From positions 62,001-126,000 of the forward strand of contig CAMDEF010000001.1 of NCBI GenBank assembly GCA_945895265.1: a stretch of 64,000 nt of DNA. The letters are read 5' to 3'. The notes under the pieces are model-generated. The model was not told the DNA's origin. It did not search any database and saw only the letters and a program-made list of their open reading frames with translations. Of this stretch, positions 44,454 to 53,961 are shown piece after piece; the first letter of the stretch is position 1; each line of letters begins with the position of its first letter. Origin of the DNA: Bordetella parapertussis. Its GTDB lineage: Bacteria; Pseudomonadota; Gammaproteobacteria; Burkholderiales; Burkholderiaceae_B. Both the position numbers and the translations under genes were made by a program.

Positions 44454-45632
44454 ATGCTGAACATTAAAGAATTTCACGGTCGCATCATCGATCTCGATAC
44501 ACATATTCAACCTTCACCCGGAAATTACGAGCTTGCGGGTGGCGAAGTTGGGCGCAATTTTGCCAAGCGCTTTGATGAAGTCATCAAGACCTTACCGAAA
44601 GACGAGGCTGAAAAAATCATGGCTCGTTCAGGCAAAGAATTTTCTGAACTCACCGACGAAACAGTTTGGCGCACGAAGGGGTCAGCTGCACCGGGCGCGT
44701 TCGACGCCGATAACCGAATCAAGACGCTTGACTATATGGGTGTCAGTAGAAGCTTTATGTTTTCTGATCCTGGCATTCAAACGGCGGCGTTTGCAGATAA
44801 CGCTCTCGGTATCTCCACGATGCGACACTGGAACGATTTTATTCTCAATCTCGGAAAACGAGATCCGAATCGGTTACGTGCTGTGGCCATCATTAACACG
44901 CATAATGTTGATATAGCCGCGCAAGAAATTGAGCGTGTACTTAAAGCGGGCGGTCGTGCCTTTGTCATTGCGAGTTCTGTTGCACCTGGCAATGCCTCAC
45001 CCGCGCACCCTGCTATGGACAAAATCTGGGGGATGATCCAAGAGGCGAACGCCACAATCATGCTACACCTTGGTGGTGGACGTGCAGTTGGTGACGAGTT
45101 CGACTTTCTCAAAAATCCGAATTGGGATAAAGGTATTCCCCACTTTAGCCAACAGTCGGAAGCTGTGATTTCTGAAGGCGATGCAATGAATCCCTTCACT
45201 GCCTGCGCCATGTTTTACGCACCGCAGAACTTTATTTCAACACTTGTCCTAGGTGGCGTGTTTGAGCGTTTTCCCAATCTGCGCTTTGGTGCGATTGAAC
45301 TTGGCGCGATGTGGCTAGGCCCAATGGCTGCGCACTTGGATAACGTCATGAAGATATTCAAAAGGCGTATGTCTGGCGTGCTGTCTCTCAAACCCTCTGA
45401 ATATGTTCAACGAAATATTCGCGTCACCCCGTACTGGTTCGAAAACGTAGCGGATTACATTGATCATCACGGACTCGCAGATTGCTATTGCTATAGCAGT
45501 GATTTTCCTCACCCTGAGGGCGGCACACGGCCAATACAAGATTTCGAAGAGCGTATCGGGCGCTTAGGGCAAAAAAGTGCCGAAGCGTTTTACGTCACCA
45601 ACGCAGAGTGGGTGTTGCCAGAACTGCGTTGA
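44454..45632 (+). CDS. Amidohydrolase-2 family protein in the PKS operon
   Basis: The 392-residue TIM-barrel hydrolase starts MLNIKEFHGRIIDLDTHIQP after a good AAGGA ribosome binding site, 32 bp after the thioesterase. D-x-H in IDLDTHIQPS replaces the first H-x-H; further ligand-like segments are IMLHLGGGRAVGD, FGAIELGAMWLGP and YCYSSDFPHPEGG (Asp and His at the barrel end). It belongs with ACMS-decarboxylase-like amidohydrolases, which hydrolyse or decarboxylate acids. Its place as third gene after the PKS suggests tailoring, decarboxylation or detoxification of the product; sequence alone does not fix this. Confidence 0.87.
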   Translation: MLNIKEFHGRIIDLDTHIQPSPGNYELAGGEVGRNFAKRFDEVIKTLPKDEAEKIMARSGKEFSELTDETVWRTKGSAAPGAFDADNRIKTLDYMGVSRSFMFSDPGIQTAAFADNALGISTMRHWNDFILNLGKRDPNRLRAVAIINTHNVDIAAQEIERVLKAGGRAFVIASSVAPGNASPAHPAMDKIWGMIQEANATIMLHLGGGRAVGDEFDFLKNPNWDKGIPHFSQQSEAVISEGDAMNPFTACAMFYAPQNFISTLVLGGVFERFPNLRFGAIELGAMWLGPMAAHLDNVMKIFKRRMSGVLSLKPSEYVQRNIRVTPYWFENVADYIDHHGLADCYCYSSDFPHPEGGTRPIQDFEERIGRLGQKSAEAFYVTNAEWVLPELR

Positions 45633-45693
45633 TCGCTACCAGTGCTCTGCATAGCGGGCAACCTTAGGTGAGAGTAAGACCTACGGACACTGC

Positions 45694-46116
45694 TTAAGCA
45701 GAGCGAGGATGCTCAGGCGTGCGCAAGATGCCGTCAACGTAAAACCAACGTCCGTTATCTTTAACAAAACGACTGAGCTCGTGCAAGCGTGTTGGTTGGC
45801 CTTTTAAGCGGCTGAGCGCTACAAACTCGACCTCAGCGTTCGCCGGGCCAGTCAGTCTGTGCGTTCTGACCTCAAGACCTAACCACTTAACATTTGGTTC
45901 AAAGCTCAGGTCTGATGGACATGTTGTCTCTGACCAGGTTTTTTTTAGATAGTCGCCCCGACCCAGTACAAAGGCGCTATAACGCGAACGCATCAAGCTC
46001 TCGGCGTCGGGCGCGGGAATCGTGTCAAAGTGATCAAGATATCGTCCGCAACATTGACTCAGCAAAAGCAATTTATCTTTATTTTTTTTCCTACAAGAGC
46101 AGATCACTCGATTCAT
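45694..46116 (-). CDS. YchJ family protein (UPF0225)
   Basis: A 140-residue protein with an N-terminal Cys-rich motif and a YchJ core: DAESLMRSRYSAFVLGRGDY, LKKTWSETTCP, KWLGLEVRTHRL, EVEFVALSRLKG and ELSRFVKDNGRWFYVDG. The family's zinc motif C-x-C-x8-CCG is lengthened here to C-x-C-x13-CCG, and the insert is encoded by an A-rich stretch, which could mark a local mutation. The biochemical role of the family is unknown. The gene is convergent to the PKS operon, 61 bp from its end. Confidence 0.88.
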   Translation of the reverse strand: MNRVICSCRKKNKDKLLLLSQCCGRYLDHFDTIPAPDAESLMRSRYSAFVLGRGDYLKKTWSETTCPSDLSFEPNVKWLGLEVRTHRLTGPANAEVEFVALSRLKGQPTRLHELSRFVKDNGRWFYVDGILRTPEHPRSA

Positions 46117-46218
46117 TTTGGCATGCCTCTTGAAGTCAGCTTATGAAAGCCATTTGCCTGAGTCCGGCGCCCAACAGTCTCAACAGCTCCCTTCTACCCA
46201 GAAATCTGCGCAACACGA

Positions 46219-46875
46219 TTATTGAGATTTTGAGTGTGTCACTAAAAACGCTGGCACCTTTAAGCCCCAGTGAATTGCAGCTGCGCGCATTAAAAACGTC
46301 ACCACCGTGCAGCCAATCAAGATCTGTATGGCCTCATTCGGATAAAAATGTAGACTTGCCATCAACAACAAGCATCCAAGCGCCACAGGAATCGCATACA
46401 ACTCGGTGGACATTAATAGATTTTTTCTGCCCGCGATGACGTCGCGCATGATGCCTCCGCCAATTGCAGTGATCACCCCCAAAATGACTGGCGCCAACGG
46501 CCAGCCAAAAGCCATTTCGTAAGTTTTCATGGCACCCTGTATGCCAAACAGCGCGGCTCCGAGGCCGTCCAGGTAAAGCATTAAGGTAAAAATCTGCGGT
46601 TGAGTAAAGAACGAGCGACCGACGAAGGCCAGCAAACTTGAGAATATTGCGACTCGGACAAACACCAAATCCTCAACCCAAAAGGGCTGCACGCCTAACA
46701 AAAGATCACGTACTGTGCCCCCTCCCACTGCGGTGATCACACCCAACACCATCACCCCAAAAATATCTACACCACGATCGGCAATTGCTAACACAGCTGT
46801 GATGGCAAACGCCATCGTTGCAACAATTGCCAGCCAAAACATGATGACATCGATTGAAGTCTGGGGGTTTAACAT
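46219..46875 (-). CDS. TRIC/UPF0126 family membrane protein (YicG-like)
   Basis: A 218-residue inner-membrane protein from MLNPQTSIDVIMFWLAIVAT; the upstream part of the frame is probably not translated. It has seven hydrophobic segments and the two internal family repeats, each with the Gly-rich kink GVITAVGGGTVRDLLLG and GVITAIGGGIMRDVIAG. Bacterial homologues of TRIC channels form trimeric cation channels; some YicG-like members were linked to amino-acid (glycine) uptake. It stands alone between ychJ and the aminotransferase gene. Confidence 0.92.
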   Translation of the reverse strand: MLNPQTSIDVIMFWLAIVATMAFAITAVLAIADRGVDIFGVMVLGVITAVGGGTVRDLLLGVQPFWVEDLVFVRVAIFSSLLAFVGRSFFTQPQIFTLMLYLDGLGAALFGIQGAMKTYEMAFGWPLAPVILGVITAIGGGIMRDVIAGRKNLLMSTELYAIPVALGCLLLMASLHFYPNEAIQILIGCTVVTFLMRAAAIHWGLKVPAFLVTHSKSQ

Positions 46876-46968
46876 GTACGCGACCTTCGAATAAACGTTA
46901 CATACAGCAAGCAAGACAAAGAAGTCTTGCAATCTGATTCAAATGAGTCAAGACTTGCGCGTGCATAC

Positions 46969-48168
46969 CTAAACACGTGATGACTTGTACCAGTCTTTGA
47001 CCGCTGTGACGTAGCGCGCCACGCCTTGGTCAACTGTGGCGGATTCTAGCGCACCGTAAGACAAACGCTGATAGGTAGCTTTTGGGGTGTCAAACAACCC
47101 AAAGGTAAAGCCAGGTACGGACACCACTTTATGTGTTTGCGCCATGGCACGATTGAACGCAAGAGGCTCTGTGCCAGCAGCTAAGCCAGGCAATTTAAGC
47201 AGTACATAAAACGCACCTTGCGTTTTTGGAAATTCGATAAGTTCACCCAAAGCGTCGAGACGTTCGTATACATTTTGGCGTACGATCGAAAGTGCGTCGA
47301 TTTTAGGTTTCACCCACGCGCGACCATACTTCAACACTTCGAGCGCCAACATTTGCGATACCACCGGCGCGCAGATCAAATTGGTATCTTGCACTTTATT
47401 CATGGCCTCTAGCAGGTCGGCCGGAAACACCACGTAGCCGATCCGCCAACTTGCCATGCCGTAATTTTTGGACATTGAAAAAAATGAAATTGTGTGACGA
47501 TGCGCCCCGGGCAGCGACGCTGGTGAAAAGTGTTCGGCCCCGTCATACGTAAAATATTCATAGGCCTCATCACTGAAGTGATAAATATTTTTTTGGGCGC
47601 ACAAGGTATTGACCGCTGTTAACGATTCTTTTGAGTACACCGCGCCGGTTGGATTGTTAGGTGACACGGTGATGATCGCGCGCGTACGCGGGGTCACTGC
47701 CGCGGCAAGTGCCTCAACGTTCAGGCTCCAGTCATCATTGACCGGTACCGGCACAGGCACGCAGCCAACCATTCGAATCGCCATCTCTTGGTTGAAGTAA
47801 TACGGGGTCGGCAAAATAAATTCATCGCCTGGATCACCCACCGCAAGCAGGCAATTCAAGAAGGCCATATTGCTGCCCGCGGTGACCATGACAACCGAAT
47901 CGCGCCCACAGTGAATATTGTTTTCGTCTGCCAGCTTTCGAGTCAGCGCCTCAATCAAGGCAGGGTGACCAATAATCGCCTGGTATTTATTCAGCCCAAC
48001 ATCACTCATCAAAGCAGGTAGCGCTGCAAGAGCCTGAGCAGGAGGACCGTAATTGACGACGCCCTGCCCTAAAGAAATTGTGCCCGGATTATCACGCACC
48101 AAGGCGGCAATCGCAGGCATCACCGGGATATCTACCTTGGCTATGCGGTCGGAGAAACGTTTCATCAT
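46969..48168 (-). CDS. PLP-dependent aminotransferase, class I/II
   Basis: A fold-type I aminotransferase of 399 aa from ATG 48168 (a GTG at 48177 is possible). Visible: substrate loop TISLGQGVVNYGPPAQAL, cofactor loop VTAGSNMAFLNCLLAVGDPG, VSPNNPTGAVYSKESL (Asn), FSDEAYEYFTYDG (Asp/Tyr) and the Schiff-base Lys in FFSMSKNYGMASWRIGY. It resembles AspC/AlaA-type enzymes acting on aromatic or aliphatic amino acids. It is downstream of the class IV aminotransferase, Bug receptor and ThDP enzyme on the same strand and may complete an amino-acid or oxo-acid route. Confidence 0.92.
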   Translation of the reverse strand: MMKRFSDRIAKVDIPVMPAIAALVRDNPGTISLGQGVVNYGPPAQALAALPALMSDVGLNKYQAIIGHPALIEALTRKLADENNIHCGRDSVVMVTAGSNMAFLNCLLAVGDPGDEFILPTPYYFNQEMAIRMVGCVPVPVPVNDDWSLNVEALAAAVTPRTRAIITVSPNNPTGAVYSKESLTAVNTLCAQKNIYHFSDEAYEYFTYDGAEHFSPASLPGAHRHTISFFSMSKNYGMASWRIGYVVFPADLLEAMNKVQDTNLICAPVVSQMLALEVLKYGRAWVKPKIDALSIVRQNVYERLDALGELIEFPKTQGAFYVLLKLPGLAAGTEPLAFNRAMAQTHKVVSVPGFTFGLFDTPKATYQRLSYGALESATVDQGVARYVTAVKDWYKSSRV

Positions 48169-48223
48169 TCGGCGCACTTCGTTAAAAATTTGTTGAGGTG
48201 ATTCTGTCGCAAATTACAAAACG

Positions 48224-49135
48224 TTACACTTTTGTCAGCCAGCCATGCGTATCAGGCGTCAACTCTCGTACTGCATCAAAATAAATTTTCTGCATTTTTT
48301 TCGTGATCGGCCCAATCGCACCATCACCCACAGGCAAACGATCAATTTTCACGACTGGGATAATTTCTTGCCCAGTGCCACACAAAAAAGCCTCATCCGC
48401 AAAATACAACTCACTGCGATCGACTTCACGCTGCACCACGGCCTGACCTGTAGCCTCTTCGTACAAGGTAATAATGGTGTCGCGCGTCACACTTTCTAAA
48501 ATGTTGCTACCAATGTTAGGTGTGATCAACTTGCCTTCTCTGACCATAAAAAAACAAGCAATCGGTGCTTCAGACACTTTGCCCGAAGGTGTCAACATCA
48601 AGGCACCATCGTAGCCGTCAGACTTGGCCTGCAATTGCGTTAAACGTGCGTTGTGATAATTTGCAGTCGCTTTAATGCGTGGTGGGCTAGCGTTATCAGA
48701 CAACCGACTCCAAGAGCTCACACCCAAACTCATGCCTGTATCTGCAAACTTTGGACGCTCGCGGGGTGAGGCTGCTGCGGTGTATCCCACGGGCCCCGTT
48801 TGGGCCATCAACCCAAGGGCTTCTATATACACCAACAAACGAATGTACACATCGTCATCGGGTTCATTCGCACGAATCAAGCCTGCAAGCGCCTCACGCA
48901 TGCCCTCTTGGGTGAAGCTGTGATCGAAGCGCATGACCTTCATACCCAACACTAAACGTTTAAAGTGCTCGGCGAATCTAAAAATCTTAAACTCGCCCGT
49001 TGTAGGATTGCGATACGCACGTAAGCCCTCAAAGACCGCCGTCGCATAGGTCATGCCCAACGACATCGGATGCACACTTGCTTGCTCGTACGGCAGCAAC
49101 TTGTCGTTTTGTAAAATAATTTTGGGTTGCCACAT
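48224..49135 (-). CDS. ilvE: Branched-chain amino acid aminotransferase (class IV)
   Basis: BCAT interconverts Val, Leu, Ile and their 2-oxo acids. The 303-residue fold-type IV protein shows MSLGMTYATAVFEGLRAYRN, the PLP Lys in IKATANYHNARLTQLQAKSD, GYDGALMLTPSGKVSEA and ITLYEEATGQAVVQREVDRS with ADEAFLCGTGQEIIPV. The symbol is given on general similarity; D-amino acid or aminodeoxychorismate-lyase-like paralogues cannot be fully excluded. It begins 4 bp after the stop of the Bug receptor, and its Shine-Dalgarno (AAGGACTAGG) lies in the end of that gene, so they are coupled. Confidence 0.88.
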   Translation of the reverse strand: MWQPKIILQNDKLLPYEQASVHPMSLGMTYATAVFEGLRAYRNPTTGEFKIFRFAEHFKRLVLGMKVMRFDHSFTQEGMREALAGLIRANEPDDDVYIRLLVYIEALGLMAQTGPVGYTAAASPRERPKFADTGMSLGVSSWSRLSDNASPPRIKATANYHNARLTQLQAKSDGYDGALMLTPSGKVSEAPIACFFMVREGKLITPNIGSNILESVTRDTIITLYEEATGQAVVQREVDRSELYFADEAFLCGTGQEIIPVVKIDRLPVGDGAIGPITKKMQKIYFDAVRELTPDTHGWLTKV

Positions 49136-49139
49136 AAAC

Positions 49140-50111
49140 CTAGTCCTTTTTTAACTTTAATTCTGGGATCAATTTTCCCATTTGGCGATAGACGCCCGTG
49201 ACCGAAGCGGTGAACGCGGCATGATCAAGATAAGCAGGCGTCCCTTTTAGCTTATTCACTAACTCAAGAAACCCAGGGGTACGCACCATGTCAGACGCCG
49301 CAGCCTCCCACTCTTTGATCACGTCTGGTGGCATTCCACCAGGGCCTGCGATGCCATAAAAGATCGGCACTGATATCGGAAATTTTAAATCTTTATAGGT
49401 TGGTACAGCTGGATATTCTGGGATCCTATCGGGTCCGCTTTCTGCGAGCAGTCTGATCGTGCCCGCTGCAGCGTGCGGCGGAAACTCAGCAGCCACCAAG
49501 GCTTGAATCTGCCCACCGAACAAACCATTCATCGCGTCAGCACCGCCCTTGTAGGGCACATAGGTAGCTTCTATACCGGTTGCCTGAAAAGCAGCTTGGG
49601 TCGAGATATGTGTGCCACCATTGGTTGCGGCTGTTGACCAAAATAACTTATTGGGATTGGCCTTCGCCCATGCCAGTAGCTCTTGAATGGTCTTAAAAGG
49701 TGAATCCGATTTCACAAACAGCGGTTGCGCACTCACCAAGGTCTGAAACAAGTAGGTAAAGTCTTTGCTAGGATCGTAGGTCTGTGGCTGAAAATAAGGT
49801 GCAACAGTAAAAGGACTGGTCGTGGCCAGCGCAACGGTGTAGCCATCGGGCTTAGCACGCGCTAACAGACTGGTCGCAATGGTCCCACCGGCACCTGGTT
49901 TATTCTCAATAATGACTGGCACCTTCCAGCGTTCACGCAAGTAGTCTCCGATCCAACGCGACGACATGTCGCCGCCGCCACCCACTGCAAAGCCAACAAT
50001 AATCGTGATTGGCTTAGACGGAAATTTTTCAGCCGATTGTGAGAAACATGGAGCAGCGAACATACAAGACGCGAGTACGCTGAGACAAACTTTTGATGAT
50101 AGTTTCAACAT
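49140..50111 (-). CDS. Bug/TctC-family periplasmic solute receptor (5)
   Basis: The 323-residue protein has a signal peptide (MLKLSSKVCLSVLASCMFAA, cleavage near CFSQ) and signatures PITIIVGFAVGGGGDMSSRW, VIIENKPGAGGTIATSLLAR, AKPDGYTVALATTSPF and ATYVPYKGGADAMNGLFGGQ. The ligand loop reads GGGGD in place of GGGTD. It is embedded between a ThDP enzyme (36 bp) and the class IV aminotransferase (4 bp), so its ligand may be an oxo-acid or a related carboxylate used by these enzymes. Confidence 0.93.
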   Translation of the reverse strand: MLKLSSKVCLSVLASCMFAAPCFSQSAEKFPSKPITIIVGFAVGGGGDMSSRWIGDYLRERWKVPVIIENKPGAGGTIATSLLARAKPDGYTVALATTSPFTVAPYFQPQTYDPSKDFTYLFQTLVSAQPLFVKSDSPFKTIQELLAWAKANPNKLFWSTAATNGGTHISTQAAFQATGIEATYVPYKGGADAMNGLFGGQIQALVAAEFPPHAAAGTIRLLAESGPDRIPEYPAVPTYKDLKFPISVPIFYGIAGPGGMPPDVIKEWEAAASDMVRTPGFLELVNKLKGTPAYLDHAAFTASVTGVYRQMGKLIPELKLKKD

Positions 50112-50147
50112 GATGCACCCCTATAGGATAGTAGTGATTGCGATGCC

Positions 50148-51776
50148 TTAACCTCGCATCGCTTTGAGTTGCTGCGAATACCCAGAGGGATCGATTTGAA
50201 CATCGATCAAACTAGGGCCTTGATGCTTTAAAGCCTGTTTAAGGGCTTCGTGATATTGCGCTTCGGTTGTTGCCTCAAACCCTTGCCCACCCAACGCCTG
50301 CATGGCTAGGGCAAAGTTATGTTTGCCCCAGCGCACACCGCGGCTAGGTAGCTGTTTACTTTGTTGCTTAATGTCAATCAACGATAAAGCGCTGTCATTA
50401 AATACGACGACCACAATGCGCGCCCCCGAATCAATGGCCGTGCAAAGTTCGCCCAAACACATCATCAGCCCGCCATCCCCGGTAAAACAAATCACAGGTT
50501 GCTCGGGTTCGTCGATAGCAGCAGCAATGGCTGCTGGCAAAGCAAACGCCATCGTTGCCAAACCATTTGAAATTAAAACATCGCCAGGCTGCGTGACAGC
50601 AAAAAATGCAGTTGCAGAAAACATGTGCGCGCCCGCATCAACTGACATGCGTGGTCTGAATGTTTGCTCGGCATAAGCCTGCGCAGACAGTTGCACTAAC
50701 CGATCAGGCGCAACGCCAAATTGCACAGGCGGATAGGCTAGGCGCTTCAAAATATCGTCGCGTAAGAGCGTAATCTGCTCAAGCGACCAAGCCGACACAT
50801 AGCCTTTGAGTTCTTGATTGAGGGCAAGCGCATGTTGTTTTAAATCACGGCTGACACGCGCCAAAGGCGTGATGTAATGAACATCATGCGCCGCATTCGA
50901 CAATTCAACCGCCGGCTTGTTATAGGGCCACGGCTGCAAAATCATTTCTACTGGATCTAACCCCACCATCACCATCAAGTCAGCTTGCGCCAGGCAGTCG
51001 GCCTCTTGGATACCACCGGTAAAAATTCCCACGACTTGGGGATCTAGATCAGAGACTACCCCCTTAGCTTTGTAAGTTTGTAACACTGGACACTTTAGAT
51101 GCTTTGCAAGTTGCCTGACCTCATCGGCACAGTGACGCGCCTCGAGCCCAACAATTAGCACCGGTTTTTTGGCAAGTTTGATTTGCTCAGCCAGATTGTG
51201 CAAGGCGACCTGATCAAGCACACTTGCTGAACTAGCGGGTGTTGAAACGTGCGGCGCATCAATCAGTCTACGCGCGACTTCGCCCGTCAGTTCGAGATGC
51301 ACGGGCCCAAGCGGCGCCTGACAAGCAAGCGCAATGATTGCTTCGATCTCGGCGGCAGGGTTCTTAGACTCAAGGCGCGTGACCCCTTTGACAACGGGTT
51401 GCAACAACGCCTTTTGATCAAAGACCTGATGGGTGATGTAACTGAGTTGTTTATCTGTAAAACCATCGGTGATCACAATCACAGGCGCACGATCAAGCTT
51501 TGCATAGGTCACCCCATTGGCGGCATTCGCCACCCCTGGGCCCTTGGTCATCAGCGCCACCCCAGGCACCCCCGTCGTTTCGGCTAAGGCGCCTGCCATC
51601 ATCACGGCTGCATTTTCAGTTTTCGAGAGCGTAAAACCAATCCCGACCTCAGCGGCGGCTTCAATGAGATCTAACGACGAACCGCCACCGGGCAAACCGA
51701 ACATCTGGCGCACCCCTGCACGCGCCAAGGCTTGGGCCAACGCCTGCACAATCGTAATTTGTGATGTTGTATTCAA
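50148..51776 (-). CDS. Thiamine-diphosphate-dependent enzyme, acetolactate-synthase-like
   Basis: The 542-residue protein has the three POX-family domains. The catalytic Glu is in LSKTENAAVMMAGALAETTG, the central domain lies around LAKKPVLIVGLEARHCADEV, and the ThDP motif is GDGGLMMCLGELCTAIDSGA ending in VFNDSALSLID (GDG...N). It is similar to large-subunit acetolactate synthases and other 2-oxoacid carboligases or decarboxylases, but no small regulatory subunit gene is near, which argues against biosynthetic acetolactate synthase. It lies downstream of hyuA-like genes (37 bp), in a catabolic group. Confidence 0.9.
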   Translation of the reverse strand: MNTTSQITIVQALAQALARAGVRQMFGLPGGGSSLDLIEAAAEVGIGFTLSKTENAAVMMAGALAETTGVPGVALMTKGPGVANAANGVTYAKLDRAPVIVITDGFTDKQLSYITHQVFDQKALLQPVVKGVTRLESKNPAAEIEAIIALACQAPLGPVHLELTGEVARRLIDAPHVSTPASSASVLDQVALHNLAEQIKLAKKPVLIVGLEARHCADEVRQLAKHLKCPVLQTYKAKGVVSDLDPQVVGIFTGGIQEADCLAQADLMVMVGLDPVEMILQPWPYNKPAVELSNAAHDVHYITPLARVSRDLKQHALALNQELKGYVSAWSLEQITLLRDDILKRLAYPPVQFGVAPDRLVQLSAQAYAEQTFRPRMSVDAGAHMFSATAFFAVTQPGDVLISNGLATMAFALPAAIAAAIDEPEQPVICFTGDGGLMMCLGELCTAIDSGARIVVVVFNDSALSLIDIKQQSKQLPSRGVRWGKHNFALAMQALGGQGFEATTEAQYHEALKQALKHQGPSLIDVQIDPSGYSQQLKAMRG

Positions 51777-51813
51777 AATGATTACCGTTAACTTTAAAAA
51801 ATAGGAAATCGCT

Positions 51814-53961
51814 TCAATGCACTGCCTGCACGCTTGGATCGCTGAGCCGTATCAGCATATTGTGATGCGGATCAATCACGACACTGGCGTATTTGGGAAC
51901 GACGACCGTTGATTCGCGCTCTTCGACAATCGCAGGGCCGTCAAACTGCATGCCGGCCTGTAACACATAGCGGTCATAGACTGGCGTTTGCACAAAATCT
52001 TTACTAAAGACGCAAAAAACTTCGCGGCTGTTTTTGATTGCAGCAGCTGCCGAGATCTCAGTCGCTTGGGTATGCATGAGATTCGCCTTCAGTTGTTCAA
52101 GCAACTTAGGCGCAGGCCCCTGCACCACGACGCGCCACGACACCACCTCTGCGGGTGTATCTGCTTCGATTCGACCATACAAATTTTGATAACAGTGATT
52201 AAATTCTTCAGACAAATGCAGTTTAAAAGATTGTTTGAGTCGTCCCATCGAAACGGGCACCTCGACCTCGTAGCCTTGGCCAACATAGCGCATCGCAGCG
52301 CTGACCTGAGTGGTACATAACGCAGCCGCTAAGCCCGACTCAGCCAACATCGCTAGGCCTTTCTTTTTTAGACCTTCGATTAATTGCTCGACGACCTGCT
52401 CGTCTAACAACTGCACGGGCGCAACAGAGGCCTGTACAAACTGAAACGACATCGGCGAAGCCAAAAAGCCAAAAGCAGACGCCACGCCCGCGCCCATCGG
52501 GATCACCAAGCGCTCAATCCCAAGTTTAAGTGCCACATGGCACGCATGCACAGGCCCCGCACCGCCAATCGGAATCATCGCGTAGCTTGAGGCCTTTAAG
52601 CCTTTTTCAAGTGCATGAATACTCGCGGCCTGCGCCATGGTCTCGTTGACGGTCTCATGAATCCCAAACGCCGCCTCAGTGACCGTGATCTCGAGGGGAT
52701 GCGCGATTTGTTTTTGGATACATTCGCGTGCTGCAACAAGGTCTAGGATCATTGAGCCGCCCAAAAACGAATTGGCATCCAAATAACCCAACACAAGATC
52801 AGCATCCGTCACCGTCGCATCTTGCCCCCCTTGCCCATAACAGGCAGGCCCAGGCACTGCGCTTGAACTGTCGGGGCCGACTTGAATCAGCCCAAGGCTA
52901 TTGATACGTGAAATACTGCCTCCACCCGAGCCGATTTCAATCATATCGATCGATGGCACTTTTAAAGGGATACCACTGCCCTTTTTGAAACGCTGAAGGC
53001 GCGCGACTTCAAAATCGGTGGTGACTGCACTTTTGCCGTCGTCAATCAAACACGCCTTGGCAGTTGTGCCGCCCATATCAAAGCAAAGAATCTGTGTTAA
53101 ATCGGCCATTTGCCCGATCAAGGACGTCGCTTGAACGCCACCCGCCGGGCCCGACTGCACTAACCTGATTGGATACTCAAGCGCAGTATTAAAGTGCACC
53201 GTACCACCATCTGATTGCATCAGATACAAATCTTGATCAATCCCTAGCTGGTTGATACCCGCCATTAAGGCAGAGATATATTTTTTAAACAACGGCTGTA
53301 CATACGCATTGCACACCGTGGTGGCGGTACGCTCATACTCACCAATTTCTGGCATGACCTCACTTGAAATACAAACCGCTACGTCTGGCAAGAGCTCAGC
53401 GAGCGCCCGCTTAATCTGAATTTCGTGTTCGGGAGACTGGAACGAATGCAACAAACACACTGCGACCGCATCCACTTTTGCTTGTTTGATCGCCTGCGCA
53501 ATTTGAGGCAGTGTTGAAAGATCCAACGGCGTGATCACCGAGCCGTCATGACCCACTCGCTCTTTGATTTCAAAGCACAGCGCCCGAGGGACTAACGGTT
53601 CAACAGGGGTCAAAAACAAATCGTAAATGTCGTAGCGCCATTCGCGCCCAATTTGCAAGACATCGCGAAAGCCCTCTGTCGTAATCAGCGCAGTACGAAC
53701 CCCTTTGCGCTCAATCAGTGCGTTAGCGACTAGGGTCGTACCATGGATAACGTTTTCAACGTCGCTTGCTTGCACGCAATTATTATCGAGAATCAACTGG
53801 ATTCCCGTTAATACGCCAATCGACGGATCTAGCGGCGTTGTTAAAACTTTTTCGTTTCGCAACTGCCCGTGCGCGTCGACCATCACCAAGTCTGTGAAGG
53901 TTCCACCGATATCCACGCCAATGCGAAAAGGTGCCATCAGTGGTTTAAGCGACTGACTCAT
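51814..53961 (-). CDS. Hydantoinase A / N-methylhydantoinase subunit A family (HyuA-like)
   Basis: HyuA/HyuB families form ATP-dependent amidohydrolases or carboxylases such as N-methylhydantoinase, 5-oxoprolinase and acetone or acetophenone carboxylases. The 715-residue subunit starts with the ATPase-fold phosphate loop RIGVDIGGTFTDLVMVDAHG and has a second Gly/Asp motif ILCFDMGGTTAKACLIDDGK, GGGSISRINSLGLIQVGPDS and PIGGAGPVHACHVALKLGIE. The start overlaps the hyuB-like stop by 4 nt, so subunits are made together. With a ThDP enzyme and two Bug receptors in the operon the substrate could be a cyclic imide or ketone; it cannot be fixed. Confidence 0.93.
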   Translation of the reverse strand: MSQSLKPLMAPFRIGVDIGGTFTDLVMVDAHGQLRNEKVLTTPLDPSIGVLTGIQLILDNNCVQASDVENVIHGTTLVANALIERKGVRTALITTEGFRDVLQIGREWRYDIYDLFLTPVEPLVPRALCFEIKERVGHDGSVITPLDLSTLPQIAQAIKQAKVDAVAVCLLHSFQSPEHEIQIKRALAELLPDVAVCISSEVMPEIGEYERTATTVCNAYVQPLFKKYISALMAGINQLGIDQDLYLMQSDGGTVHFNTALEYPIRLVQSGPAGGVQATSLIGQMADLTQILCFDMGGTTAKACLIDDGKSAVTTDFEVARLQRFKKGSGIPLKVPSIDMIEIGSGGGSISRINSLGLIQVGPDSSSAVPGPACYGQGGQDATVTDADLVLGYLDANSFLGGSMILDLVAARECIQKQIAHPLEITVTEAAFGIHETVNETMAQAASIHALEKGLKASSYAMIPIGGAGPVHACHVALKLGIERLVIPMGAGVASAFGFLASPMSFQFVQASVAPVQLLDEQVVEQLIEGLKKKGLAMLAESGLAAALCTTQVSAAMRYVGQGYEVEVPVSMGRLKQSFKLHLSEEFNHCYQNLYGRIEADTPAEVVSWRVVVQGPAPKLLEQLKANLMHTQATEISAAAAIKNSREVFCVFSKDFVQTPVYDRYVLQAGMQFDGPAIVEERESTVVVPKYASVVIDPHHNMLIRLSDPSVQAVH

